Shown here: positions 8,370 to 16,682 of the stretch, in pieces
How the letters are laid out: each line of letters opens with the position of its first letter
How positions within the stretch are numbered: position 1 is the first letter of the stretch
Source: DATFQI01 sp963816955
Lineage (GTDB): Bacteria > Actinomycetota > Thermoleophilia > Solirubrobacterales > Solirubrobacteraceae
Length of the DNA stretch: 64,000 nucleotides
Direction of reading: 5' to 3'
NCBI GenBank assembly: GCA_963816955.1
Contig: CAWFME010000007.1
Span: 248,001 to 312,000, forward strand
The notes under the pieces: model-generated
The model's input: the letters and a program-made list of their open reading frames with translations, nothing else
Databases searched by the model: none
What the model was told of the DNA's origin: nothing
Program-made: the position numbers and the translations under genes

Positions 8370-9527
8370 TTACGCCGGCGTGCCCGTGGCGTCGAGGCCG
8401 GCGCGCAGCTCCCGCACCTTCTCGCGGTAGGCCTTCTCGTCGCCGCCGAGGAGGTGCGAGCCCCAGCGCACGCCGTTGTGGACGTGCGGGACCTCGTCCG
8501 CGAGCAGGTAGTCGAATACGCGCGCGACCGTGGTCTGGCCGAGCTCGACCAGGACCTTGCGGCGGTGCGAGTGCCGCCACATCGCCTTCTGCTCGCTCGT
8601 GCCGTTGAACAGCACCAGGCGCGAGAGCAGGTCCAGGCGGTAGATCGACTTGAAGTAGCCGAACCCGATCGGGAAGTCGCCCCAGCGGCAGCCGAGCTCG
8701 GTCGCCATCAGGCGGTCGTGGACCTCGGCGTGGCGGATCTCGTCCCACGTCTGCCGCGCCATGTCGACGTGGAAGTCCCAGGGCATCTCGGGGTGCTCGT
8801 GCGAGTTGCGCGCCATCAGCTCGGCCGCGCACAGCTCCGCGTCCATCAGCCCGTGGAAGAAGTGCTTCTGCTCCTCCGGGTCCGTCGGGACGTGGTTCTC
8901 GTCGCCGTTGATGTAGAGGTCGTCGGTGAGGTAGGTGTCGCCCTCCTCGGTGACGTCGACGTAGTCGTCGCGGGCCGGCTCGTCGAGCGGCGGCATGACC
9001 GTCAGCTCGCGCACCTCGCGCAGGCGGATCGGCAGGGCGCCGAGGTCCGCGAACGCGGGCTTCGCCGTGGCCGGCAGCTCGACCGTGTGGCGCTCCTGCC
9101 GGTGCAGGATCTGGGTCAGCAGGCGCAGCGACGGCTCGTCGACGATCGGGTCGAGCGTGTCGAGGTGGATGCGGATCGCGGCGACGAGCGTCGGCTTGAG
9201 CTCGCCGTAGGCGATCTCCACGTACTGGGCGCTCGTGGTCGCGCCGTTGGCGCGGTCCAGCAGCGCGGCGAGCTCCTCGGCGGGGGCGCCGGGGTAGTCG
9301 CTCGGGGTGCGCAGCTCGTAGAGCCGGCGCTTGATCTTCGTGACGGAGCGGGCGTCGTCGTGGAGGTGGTCGCCGATGGCGTACTTGACCTCGAGGCGCG
9401 GCTCGAGCGGGAGCCAGCCGCAGGACAGGTGCACCAGCTCGCGCAGCACGTGGAAGTAGTTCGAGAAGCGGATCGCGTTCTCGTCGACGTCGTAGCCGCC
9501 CTTGAGGGGCTCAAGGCTCGTGGCCAT
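8370..9527 (-). CDS. DUF455 ferritin-like protein (predicted di-metal)
   Basis: 385 residues. The C-terminal half carries the ferritin-like signature of DUF455: acidic ligands in DAELCAAEL (Glu231, Glu236) and TWDEIRHAEVHD (Glu263, His266, Glu268). A second acidic/histidine cluster (HRQERH near 142-147) sits before them. Ferritin-like proteins use such residues to bind two iron or manganese ions for oxygen chemistry. The start codon lies 17 bases inside the end of the upstream ATP-grasp gene, so the two are coupled and probably act in one pathway, possibly peptide or amine modification; the substrate is unknown. Confidence 0.8.
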   Translation of the reverse strand: MATSLEPLKGGYDVDENAIRFSNYFHVLRELVHLSCGWLPLEPRLEVKYAIGDHLHDDARSVTKIKRRLYELRTPSDYPGAPAEELAALLDRANGATTSAQYVEIAYGELKPTLVAAIRIHLDTLDPIVDEPSLRLLTQILHRQERHTVELPATAKPAFADLGALPIRLREVRELTVMPPLDEPARDDYVDVTEEGDTYLTDDLYINGDENHVPTDPEEQKHFFHGLMDAELCAAELMARNSHEHPEMPWDFHVDMARQTWDEIRHAEVHDRLMATELGCRWGDFPIGFGYFKSIYRLDLLSRLVLFNGTSEQKAMWRHSHRRKVLVELGQTTVARVFDYLLADEVPHVHNGVRWGSHLLGGDEKAYREKVRELRAGLDATGTPA

Positions 9528-10917
9528 GCAGGACCTCCTGTTCTTCGTCCTCGGCGAGGAGCCGGCGCTTGTGGCGCCCGATCACGCTCGGCAGCAGTCC
9601 GCCGCCCGCGCTCACGTTGATGACGGCTCGGTCCGAGATACGGGTGATCGAGCCGGCATAACGGCCTCCGATGCCGAAGGGGTTGATGTTGAAGTGCTTG
9701 AGGCGCATGTGGACGTGCCCGTCCTCGATCGTCGGGAACATCTCCTCGGGCACGGGGAGGTACTCCTGGACGATGAAGTCCTCGCGCGCGGCGTGCGTGT
9801 CGAGGATCGCGTCCCACTCGGCCTGCGGCGTCTCCATCCCGAGCGCCACGTTATGCCCGCCGTAGTCCGACGCGGGCTTGAGCACGAGCCGCTCGCGGTT
9901 GTCGGCGACGAACGGCAGCAGGTCGATCTTCCAGTCGCCGTAGTTGGTGCGGCCGTCGCGCAGGATCCGCGTCCACGGGATCGTGGCGTCGATCACCTCC
10001 TGCTCGTCGCCCTTGATCAGGTGGGCGAAGCGGTGGTCGCAGAAGAGCGCGAACAGCTTCTTGTTGTTCGCCACGCGGCTGCGGAACGGGTTCACCACGC
10101 ACACGCGCCCGTCGCGGGCGGCGGCCACGAGGTCGGACTGGTCGAGGTCCTCGAGCAGCGCGCGCCGGTAGACGAGCTGGACCGCCTGGCCGCCCACGCT
10201 CAGCGTGGAGCCGTCGTAGCGCAGGTCGTCGAGCGTGCAGTGCAGCGCCTCGAGGCCCGTGGCCGCGGCGGCGGCGCAGATGATCCGGAACTCCGGCACG
10301 GACGGCGAGCCCTCGGCGTCGACGAGGGCGAGCGTCGGGCTCTCCGGAAGGTCCGGATGCCCGGCGCGGACGTGCGCGTAGGCGTCGCTGAGGGTGCCGA
10401 TCAGCTCGGGCAGGATCGGCGTGTAGGTCATGTCGAATTCCTGCCGGACGCGCGGGAGGTCGATCGTCGAGCTCAGCCCCGCGTGCAGGATGTCCGTGTA
10501 GCCCGTGCCGGCGGGCGAGTCCGCGTTGAACTCGAGGAACTTGACGTCGTAGCCCGTCAGGAACGCGTCCAGCCGGCAGATCCGCATCGGCCGCGGGAAG
10601 CCCGGCTCGATCCGGATCAGCGAGTCCTCCACGGGCGAGACGGCGAGCTCCTCGCGCAGGGCCTCGTCGGTCGGGTAGGCGTCGCAGAAGCGATCCAGCA
10701 CGGCCGAGAGCGCCTGCACGGCGTGCTTGACCCGGCGCTGCTGGCCGGGGGAGATGAAGTGCGGCATCAGCACGAACGGGATCGTCTGGCCGGCGAAGAT
10801 CACGTCGTGCTCGTCGAGCCACGCCTCGAGCTTGGACTCGAGCCCGGCACAGCTGTCACCGAGCTTGGAGAGCTCGACGAGGTACTGCAGCTTGAGGTTG
10901 TTGACGTGGTCGATCAC
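9511..10917 (-). CDS. ATP-grasp family ligase (circularly permuted type suspected)
   Basis: 468 residues from GTG 10917; a longer reading would run into the tRNA-Leu gene. ATP-grasp-like elements appear late in the chain: RLVLKPASDYGGHNVALG (the ATP-binding Lys and glycine loop) and DFIVQEYLPVPEEMFPT, with KFLEFNADSPAGTGYTD earlier resembling the acidic metal-binding region of glutathionylspermidine-synthase/circularly permuted ATP-grasp proteins. This order suggests a circular permutation. Such enzymes make amide bonds through acyl phosphates. Coupling with the DUF455 gene suggests a two-enzyme modification module. Confidence 0.7.
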   Translation of the reverse strand: MIDHVNNLKLQYLVELSKLGDSCAGLESKLEAWLDEHDVIFAGQTIPFVLMPHFISPGQQRRVKHAVQALSAVLDRFCDAYPTDEALREELAVSPVEDSLIRIEPGFPRPMRICRLDAFLTGYDVKFLEFNADSPAGTGYTDILHAGLSSTIDLPRVRQEFDMTYTPILPELIGTLSDAYAHVRAGHPDLPESPTLALVDAEGSPSVPEFRIICAAAAATGLEALHCTLDDLRYDGSTLSVGGQAVQLVYRRALLEDLDQSDLVAAARDGRVCVVNPFRSRVANNKKLFALFCDHRFAHLIKGDEQEVIDATIPWTRILRDGRTNYGDWKIDLLPFVADNRERLVLKPASDYGGHNVALGMETPQAEWDAILDTHAAREDFIVQEYLPVPEEMFPTIEDGHVHMRLKHFNINPFGIGGRYAGSITRISDRAVINVSAGGGLLPSVIGRHKRRLLAEDEEQEVLHGHEP

Positions 10918-10931
10918 GGAAGGTCGCCTGA

Positions 10932-11015
10932 TGCCCGGGGCGGGACTCGAACCCGCACGTCCCGAAGGACAATGGATTTTGAGTCCATCGCGTCTGCCAG
11001 TTCCACCACCCGGGC
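10932..11015 (-). tRNA. tRNA-Leu (anticodon CAA)
   Basis: 84 nt on the minus strand. Acceptor GCCCGGG pairs with CCCGGGC, the anticodon loop CTCAAAA gives CAA, there is a long variable arm typical of Leu, and the T-arm is GGTTCGAGTCC. No CCA is encoded. Confidence 0.95.
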
Positions 11016-11079
11016 TGGGCGAGCTACATCGTACGGCGCGCGAGGAGATCGGCTCGCCGCTGCGAATGCCAGCGGAAGG

Positions 11080-11493
11080 ATGGGCTGGCTGTTCTACTCG
11101 CTGACGACGGTGGCGCTGTTCGCGCTCTGGAGCCTGCTCGGCAAGGTCGCGCTGCGCACGGCGACGCCCGTGCAGACCACGCTGCTCTACGGGATCGCCG
11201 CGGCGCTCGTGGCCGTGGCCGCGATCGCGATCGGCCAACGCACCGCCGGGTGGTCGGCGGGGACGCTGTGGGTCGGGGTGCTGAGCGCGGCGTGCGGTGC
11301 GCTCGGGCTGCTGACCTTCTACCTCGCGCTGGATCGCGGCAACGCGAGCCTGGCGGTGCCGGTGATCGGCTTCTACCCGGCCGTCGTGGCCGTGGCGTCG
11401 GTGCTCTTCCTCGACGAGAAGCTCAGCGGGCTGCAGGTCGCCGGGGTCGCGCTCGCGGTCGCGGGCGTCGCGCTGATCGGCGCCGCCGGCTAG
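11080..11493 (+). CDS. EamA/SMR-like small membrane transporter (half-size)
   Basis: 137 residues with about five hydrophobic helices. The pattern ending SVLFLDEKLSGLQVAGVALAVAGVALIG is the hallmark of a single EamA repeat (drug/metabolite transporter superfamily). Full EamA proteins carry two repeats, so this one probably works as a dimer. A purine-rich GGAAGG lies just upstream of ATG 11080. It overlaps the convergent gene by 4 bases. Substrate unknown. Confidence 0.75.
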   Translation: MGWLFYSLTTVALFALWSLLGKVALRTATPVQTTLLYGIAAALVAVAAIAIGQRTAGWSAGTLWVGVLSAACGALGLLTFYLALDRGNASLAVPVIGFYPAVVAVASVLFLDEKLSGLQVAGVALAVAGVALIGAAG

Positions 11494-12035
11494 GCCGGGG
11501 CGGGGGAGGCGTCGCCGCGCTCGGGGCGCTGCTCGGGATCGGGCTCGCGGCCGCCGCGGTCAGGCTCGTCCTCGTCGTCGGGGTGGTGCTCCACCTCGAC
11601 GTTCCAGGCCTGGCGGAAGCCGCTCATGGCGAACGCGATCAGCAGGATCTGCAGCGGGACCATCAGCGCGGTGAGCAGGCCGATGATCCCCTCGTCGAGC
11701 GTCGGGTTCGTGAAGCCGGCCTTGTCGCGGTCGAACCACTGCGGCGTCGAGACGGCAGCGAAGATCAGCATGATGATCGCCATGGCGGCGACCAGCGGCA
11801 GCACGCCGCGGCTCCAGCGCAGCACGAAGAACGCCATCGCGACGTAGAAGACGATGTAGAAGAGCTGAAGCGGCTTCGCTCCCTCGAGCACGTCCCAGCC
11901 GCCCCACGTGATGATCGCCAGCAGCCCGGCCGAGGCGAGCAGCAGGACGACCACGATCAGCCGCGTGACCTTCGACGAGGCCTTCTTGCGGTTGGGGCGC
12001 TCGATCCGGACGTTGCGTTCTTCGTCGTCTGCCAT
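11490..12035 (-). CDS. Hypothetical membrane protein
   Basis: 181 residues with a short basic N-terminus, four hydrophobic segments (about residues 24-44, 56-74, 80-100 and 122-142) and a long acidic, proline-rich C-terminal tail. No family recognised. It is convergent with the EamA-like gene and divergent from the tRNA-Leu(UAG). Confidence 0.6.
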   Translation of the reverse strand: MADDEERNVRIERPNRKKASSKVTRLIVVVLLLASAGLLAIITWGGWDVLEGAKPLQLFYIVFYVAMAFFVLRWSRGVLPLVAAMAIIMLIFAAVSTPQWFDRDKAGFTNPTLDEGIIGLLTALMVPLQILLIAFAMSGFRQAWNVEVEHHPDDEDEPDRGGREPDPEQRPERGDASPAPA

Positions 12036-12086
12036 GGCGTTCGCGACCTTACAATCTCCGGGCTGGACACGCGCCGGATGGCGCGA

Positions 12087-12169
12087 GCGGGCGTGGCGGA
12101 ACTGGTAGACGCGCGAGGTTTAGGTCCTCGTGGCCGCAAGCCGTGGGGGTTCGAGTCCCTCCGCCCGCA
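12087..12169 (+). tRNA. tRNA-Leu (anticodon UAG)
   Basis: 83 nt. Acceptor GCGGGCG pairs with CGCCCGC, anticodon loop TTTAGGT gives TAG, a long variable arm is present, and the T-loop is GGTTCGAGTCC. Its last base is also the A of an in-frame ATG for the macro-domain gene. Confidence 0.95.
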
Positions 12170-12186
12170 TGGGTAGTGACGATCAC

Positions 12187-12696
12187 ATGGGCCTGATTAC
12201 CCTGCATCGGGGCGATATCACCACGGACGCCGAGGCGGACGCGATCGTCAACGCCGCCAACTCGAGCCTGCTGGGCGGCGGAGGCGTCGACGGCGCGATC
12301 CATCGCGCCGCCGGGCCCGAGCTGCTCGAGGAGTGCCGGACGATCGGCGGCTGCGACCCCGGCGACGCGAAGATCACCGGCGCCGGCCGCCTCCCCGCGC
12401 GGCACGTCATCCACGCCGTCGGCCCGGTCTGGCACGGGGGAAAGGACGGCGAGCCCGAGCTGCTCGCCTCCTGCTACCGCCGCGCGATCGGGCTGGCCGC
12501 GGAGCACGGCTGCGCCCGCGTCGCCTTCCCGGCGATCTCCGCGGGCGTCTACGGCTACCCGATCGACCAGGCCGCCCGCGTGGCCGTCGACGCGACCCGC
12601 GCGGCGATGGAGCGACACCCCGAGGTCGAGGAGGCGCGCTTCTGGCTGTTCGGCGACGCCGCCTACGAGGCGTTCGAGCGGGCCGCCGGCGAATGA
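12187..12696 (+). CDS. Macro-domain protein (O-acetyl-ADP-ribose deacetylase type)
   Basis: 169 residues from ATG 12187. Macro-domain motifs are clear: GDIT followed by ADAIVNAANSSLLGGGGVDG and HRAAG at residues ~8-45, and FPAISAGVYGYP at ~118-129. The family removes ADP-ribose or acetyl groups from ADP-ribose derivatives. ATG 12169 is also in frame but overlaps the tRNA 3' end; 12187 fits the family start better. The gene is 18 bases behind the tRNA and probably shares its transcript. It is coupled by ATGA to the rhodanese gene. Confidence 0.9.
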   Translation: MGLITLHRGDITTDAEADAIVNAANSSLLGGGGVDGAIHRAAGPELLEECRTIGGCDPGDAKITGAGRLPARHVIHAVGPVWHGGKDGEPELLASCYRRAIGLAAEHGCARVAFPAISAGVYGYPIDQAARVAVDATRAAMERHPEVEEARFWLFGDAAYEAFERAAGE

Positions 12697-13079
12697 GCTC
12701 GATCGACGAGCTGCTCGCGCAGGCCCGCGAGCGCATCGACCGCGTCGAGCCGGCCGCCGCGCTCGAGGAGATGCGCGCCGGCGCCGTGCTCGTCGACATC
12801 CGCTCCGAGTCCCAGATCGCGCGCGACGGCGCCGTCCCGGGCGCGGTGGTCATCGCCCGCAACGTGCTCGAGTGGCGCTGCGCTCCCGACGGCGACCGCC
12901 GCGACCCGCGCCTCAGCGATCCCGAAGGCCGCGTGATCCTGATGTGCGACGGCGGCTTCCAGTCCAGCCTCGCCGCGGCCAACCTCACGGCGCTCGGCCT
13001 GCGCCGCGCGGCCGACCTCGTCGGGGGCTTCCAGGCCTGGCGGGAGGCCGGCCTGCCGGTCACTGCTTCGGCCCGATGA
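12693..13079 (+). CDS. Rhodanese-domain sulfurtransferase
   Basis: 128 residues forming one rhodanese domain: VLVDIRSESQIARDGAVPGAV near residues 32-52 and the active-site loop VILMCDGGFQSS with Cys85. Single-domain rhodaneses carry a persulfide on this cysteine. It is translationally coupled to the macro-domain gene. Its last 20 bases overlap the convergent endonuclease gene. The natural acceptor is not known. Confidence 0.85.
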   Translation: MSSIDELLAQARERIDRVEPAAALEEMRAGAVLVDIRSESQIARDGAVPGAVVIARNVLEWRCAPDGDRRDPRLSDPEGRVILMCDGGFQSSLAAANLTALGLRRAADLVGGFQAWREAGLPVTASAR

Positions 13080-13656
13080 ACGCGTCGAGCGCCGCCACGC
13101 TTTGGCGATGCGACACCGAGATGTTGCGGTGGTTCGACTGCGTCCAGCGGACCCCCAGCCGGTCGCAGTACTCGCAGAACAGCCCGCGGATGTCCGCCGA
13201 CAGGTTCGAGAAGAAGTAGCGCGGATACGCGTACTCGGCGACCCGCCCGCTCGGGAGCTTCGTCTTGAAGCGGTTGACGGTGCGGCAGCCGTCCGAGTGG
13301 ATCAGCCCGCGCAGGAACTCTCGCGGATACGCATCCACGACCTCACGCTGCCACGGCTGGAGTACGATCGGGCGCTCGTGCTTGCGGCCGGGACCGTGCT
13401 GCGGAAACGCCTCGGGCCACAGCCGGCTCCCGCCGACGACGCGGATGCATCCGAGCGTCTTGTGCATCCCGATGTGACAGCCGGGGGAGGCGAGCTGCAT
13501 CGCGACCCAGCAGTCGTCGATCAGCTCGGGATAGCCCGCGTCGCACGCAATCACCAGCTGGCAAGCAGGTCCCCGCCAGGCGTCCACGTAGCCATCGCCG
13601 AGGTACATGCCGAGCAGGTAGCTGTACGAGCGCCGTTCAGGTGGTCGATACGTCAC
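13060..13656 (-). CDS. Free-standing LAGLIDADG-type homing endonuclease
   Basis: 198 residues from GTG 13656. Two LAGLIDADG-like motifs are visible: LLGMYLGDG at 14-22 and FLRGLIHSDG at 114-123, each ending in the catalytic acidic residue (Asp21, Asp122). This is the single-chain two-motif arrangement of endonucleases that cut long specific DNA sites. It lies outside any recognisable intron or intein. The gene is divergent from tRNA-Trp with 85 bases between, and a LexA-like palindrome overlaps its start codon. Its 3' end overlaps the rhodanese gene by 20 bases, as if it had inserted there. Confidence 0.75.
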   Translation of the reverse strand: MTYRPPERRSYSYLLGMYLGDGYVDAWRGPACQLVIACDAGYPELIDDCWVAMQLASPGCHIGMHKTLGCIRVVGGSRLWPEAFPQHGPGRKHERPIVLQPWQREVVDAYPREFLRGLIHSDGCRTVNRFKTKLPSGRVAEYAYPRYFFSNLSADIRGLFCEYCDRLGVRWTQSNHRNISVSHRQSVAALDAFIGPKQ

Positions 13657-13669
13657 GAACGCATGTTCG
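13656..13669 (-). promoter_or_regulatory. LexA-like palindrome on the start of the LAGLIDADG gene
   Basis: CGAACGCATGTTCG matches the Gram-positive/actinobacterial SOS box form CGAAC-N4-GTTCG exactly. It abuts the GTG start, so a bound repressor would block the start region. A near-identical sequence precedes the HNH gene at 20347-20360. Confidence 0.55.
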
Positions 13670-13741
13670 CATTAGAGTCGGACGAAATTCTGTCGACGGG
13701 CCCTCTAGACTGGCGGGTCCGTCCGCGTCAGGCGGTACGTT

Positions 13742-13813
13742 GGGGGACTGGTCTAATGGTCACGACGGCGGTCTCCAAAACCGCAGATTGGGGTTCGATT
13801 CCCTGGTCCCCCG
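13742..13813 (+). tRNA. tRNA-Trp (anticodon CCA)
   Basis: 72 nt. Acceptor GGGGGAC pairs with GTCCCCC, anticodon stem GCGGT/ACCGC encloses CTCCAAA (CCA), and the T-arm is GGGTTCGATTCCC. A TAGACT -10-like box lies at 13706-13711. Confidence 0.93.
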
Positions 13814-13915
13814 CTCCCAGCCGCACCTGAGGAGCCCGCGCAACACCTGCGGTCCGCGTCCGTTCAAGGACGCGAAGTGCTCCTCGATTCCTCGCTGCCG
13901 ATATACACCGCTCTC

Positions 13916-15898
13916 ATGGGCGAGATCGCGCCGGGCAGCGTGTTCGCGGGGCACGAGATCGAGGCGATCTCGGGGCGCGGCGGCATGGGCGTCGTGTACC
14001 GCGCCCGGCAGCGCTCGCTGGACCGGACCGTCGCCCTGAAGGTGATCGCGCCGAACCTGATGCAGGACGCCGCGATCCGCCGGCGGTTCGTGCGCGAGTC
14101 GCGCATCGCCGCCTCGATCGACCACCCCAACGTCATCCCGATCTACTACACGGGTGAGGAGGACGGCGTCGCGTTCATCGCGATGCGCTACGTCCCCGGC
14201 GACGACGTCCGCACGCTGGTGCGCCGCGAGGGCCGGCTCGACCCGCGCCGCGCGGCGCGCATCGTCGCCCAGGTCGCGGCGGCGCTCGACGCGGCGCATG
14301 CGGCCGGCCTGGTCCACCGCGACGTCAAGCCCGCCAACGTCCTGCTCGGTCCCGAGGACCACGTCTACCTGACCGACTTCGGCCTGACCAAGCACGTGCT
14401 CAGCGAAGCCGGCGCGACCCGTCCCGGGCACTGGGTCGGGACGCTGGACTTCGTCGCGCCGGAGCAGATCCGCGGCGAGCGGATCGACGCCCGCGCCGAC
14501 GTGTACGGGCTCGCCTGCCTGCTGCACTACATGCTCTCGGGCCGCCCGCCATACGACCACGACAGCGACGAGGCCAAGCTGTGGGCGCACCTGTCGGCCG
14601 AGCCGCCGCGGATCACCGAGGCGGCGCCCGGCGTGCCGGCGGCCTTCGACGACGTGATCCGCCGCGGGCTCGCCAAGGCACCGGCCGACCGCTTCCCCTC
14701 GGCGGGCGACTTCGGCCGCGCGGCGCTCGCGGCCGTCGCCGGCGAGCACGTCACCGAGGAGGAGCGCACCGTCGCGGTCGGTCCCGCCGCGCCGCCGGAC
14801 GCCGAGACGGCGACCGCCGCGACGCGTCCGGCGCTCCCCGGCGAGGCGCCGGCAGCGCTCACCGAAGCCGCGCCGACCGAGGTCGCGCCGGCGCGTCGCC
14901 GCTCGGTGTGGCCGCTCGCCGCCGGGGCCGCCGTCATGGTGGCCGCGATCGTCGCCGCCGGCTTCGCAACGATCCCCGACGACACCCCGCCGGCCGCGAC
15001 ACCCACCCCCACGGCCACCGCCGTCGCCGCGGAGCCGACGGTGACGGCCCGGGTCATGGTCGGCGGCCGCCCGAACTCGCTCGCGGCCGGCGGCGGGCGC
15101 ATCTGGGCCGGGCAGTTCGCCGGCCAGCGGCTCACGGCGATCGACAGCCGCGACGCCAAGATCGTCGAGCAGCTCCGTCCGGAGGTGGGGGAGGGGCTGC
15201 GCGAGCTGCAGATGGTCGGCGACACGCTCTGGGTGCTCAACTCGCGCGCCCAGCGGGTGCTGCGGATCGACGCGCGGACAGGGCGCAGCGCCGGCGCCGC
15301 GATCGAGCTTCCCGGCGTCCCGACCGCGATGGCCTGCGACGGCGAGACGCTGTGGGTCGCCATCCGCGTACAGAACTTCGGCGCCGGCGACACGCTGCTG
15401 CGCTACGACGCCCGGACCGGCGCCCTCGAGCAGACCCTCCAGGTTCGCGACTTCGTCACCTCGATGGTGATCGCCCGGGGGGCGCTGTGGATGGTGACGC
15501 CGACCCCGACCACGCTCGTCCGCCACGACCCCGAGACGGGCAAGCGCCGGCGCATGAAGCTCGGCGGGAACACCCCGTCGGACCTCGCGTACGGCCGCGG
15601 GGCGATCTGGGCGACGCTGTCCGACGCCGACCAGCTCGTGCGGATCGACCCGAAGACGTTCAACTCGGCGGCCGTCGCGGTCGGCCGCGAGCCCGCCGGG
15701 ATCGCGATCCGCGACGACGACGTCTGGGTCGCCAACCGCGCCTCGAGCACGCTGACCCGCGTCGACACCGGCAGCGACCGGCTGCGGTCCGAGGAGCTCG
15801 AGGTCCCGCTGAACCCGTCGGCGATCGTCGCCGCCGGGCGCGGCGTGTGGACGGGCAGCCTGGCGACCGGGCGGATCGTCGAGGTCGCCGTCCCTTAG
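13916..15898 (+). CDS. Transmembrane Ser/Thr protein kinase with extracellular beta-propeller
   Basis: 660 residues. The kinase domain (about 12-280) is complete: glycine loop SGRGGMG, Lys42 in VALKV, HRDVKPAN with Asp136, DFG with Asp154, and APEQ. After a proline/alanine-rich linker a single transmembrane helix spans ~331-347. The outside part (~380-660) has repeated WVAN/LWV-type blades (GGRIWAGQF, GDTLWVLNS, GETLWVAI, RGAIWATL, DDDVWVAN) of a YncE/SMP30-like propeller, replacing the PASTA repeats of classical PknB. It probably senses an extracellular or wall ligand. ATG 13916 is preferred over GTG 13877. It is convergent with the FHA protein, a natural phospho-threonine reader. Confidence 0.9.
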   Translation: MGEIAPGSVFAGHEIEAISGRGGMGVVYRARQRSLDRTVALKVIAPNLMQDAAIRRRFVRESRIAASIDHPNVIPIYYTGEEDGVAFIAMRYVPGDDVRTLVRREGRLDPRRAARIVAQVAAALDAAHAAGLVHRDVKPANVLLGPEDHVYLTDFGLTKHVLSEAGATRPGHWVGTLDFVAPEQIRGERIDARADVYGLACLLHYMLSGRPPYDHDSDEAKLWAHLSAEPPRITEAAPGVPAAFDDVIRRGLAKAPADRFPSAGDFGRAALAAVAGEHVTEEERTVAVGPAAPPDAETATAATRPALPGEAPAALTEAAPTEVAPARRRSVWPLAAGAAVMVAAIVAAGFATIPDDTPPAATPTPTATAVAAEPTVTARVMVGGRPNSLAAGGGRIWAGQFAGQRLTAIDSRDAKIVEQLRPEVGEGLRELQMVGDTLWVLNSRAQRVLRIDARTGRSAGAAIELPGVPTAMACDGETLWVAIRVQNFGAGDTLLRYDARTGALEQTLQVRDFVTSMVIARGALWMVTPTPTTLVRHDPETGKRRRMKLGGNTPSDLAYGRGAIWATLSDADQLVRIDPKTFNSAAVAVGREPAGIAIRDDDVWVANRASSTLTRVDTGSDRLRSEELEVPLNPSAIVAAGRGVWTGSLATGRIVEVAVP

Positions 15899-16575
15899 AG
15901 GTCGCGACGGGTGATCACGCCCGAGCGCAGCGCCTGCAGCGCGAGCGAGGCGCGCTTCTGGTTCTGCGGCAGGTCGTCCACGCCGAAGGCCGCGAACAGC
16001 GCCCGCAGGTTGCTCTTGACCGCGTCGACGCTGACGACGAGCTCGTCGGCGATCTGCTGGTTGGTCGCCGGCGTCGAGTAGCTCGAGTCCTTGAACGGCC
16101 GGCACAGCGCGACCAGCACGCGCCGCTGAGCCGGGGTCAGCAGCTCCGCGACGTGCGGGCCGACGGAGGTCACCGTCGGGGTCGAGGGTGAGTCGCCCGG
16201 CGGCGAGCAGAACGCGATCTGCGTGCCGCCGATCTCGATCACGTCGCCGTCGCGCAGCCGGCGCCGGCCCGTGATGCGGCTCCCGCCGACGTAGGTGCCG
16301 TTGTGGGAGAGGCCGTCGTCGACGACGGTCCACTCGGCGCCGGCGCGCTCGAGCTGCGCGTGCGCGCGGGAGACCTCCGAGTCCCAGTCCAGGCAGACGT
16401 CGTTGCCGGGCCGGCGGCCGATCGTGACGGGCCCGTCGCCGTCGAGGACGTGGAGCACCTGCCCGCCGTCGCCGTCGCGGTAGAGCAGGAAGGGGTCGTT
16501 GCTGCGCTCGGCCAGGATCCGTTCCTGGAGCTCGCGCGGGGTCGCGCCATGTGGCTCGAGCGGGGAGTCCGGCAC
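15895..16575 (-). CDS. FHA-domain protein with C-terminal winged-helix
   Basis: 226 residues from GTG 16575. The FHA domain spans about 45-115, with VTIGRRPGNDVCLDW, VSRAHAQL and the LSHNGTYVGG phosphothreonine-binding loop. The C-terminal ~85 residues (LTPAQRRVLVALCRPF, NQQIADELVVSVDAVKSNLRALFAAFG) look like a winged/LuxR-type helix-turn-helix. It reads as a phospho-dependent transcription factor. Its position tail-to-tail with the kinase (4-base overlap) makes it a likely target of that kinase, by inference. Confidence 0.85.
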   Translation of the reverse strand: MPDSPLEPHGATPRELQERILAERSNDPFLLYRDGDGGQVLHVLDGDGPVTIGRRPGNDVCLDWDSEVSRAHAQLERAGAEWTVVDDGLSHNGTYVGGSRITGRRRLRDGDVIEIGGTQIAFCSPPGDSPSTPTVTSVGPHVAELLTPAQRRVLVALCRPFKDSSYSTPATNQQIADELVVSVDAVKSNLRALFAAFGVDDLPQNQKRASLALQALRSGVITRRDL

Positions 16576-16682
16576 CGCTGAGGGAGCCTAACCCTTGGGT
16601 GGGAGAGACCTCCACCTCCGGTGCGCTCGCTCCCACCCTGTGGCCGATGTCCGCGGGAGCCGTTCCCGCGGAGGCTCGGAGC

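Noticed and set aside
12130..12186. Longer start for the macro-domain gene inside tRNA-Leu
   Set aside because: It would translate the tRNA body; the conserved domain begins at ATG 12187.
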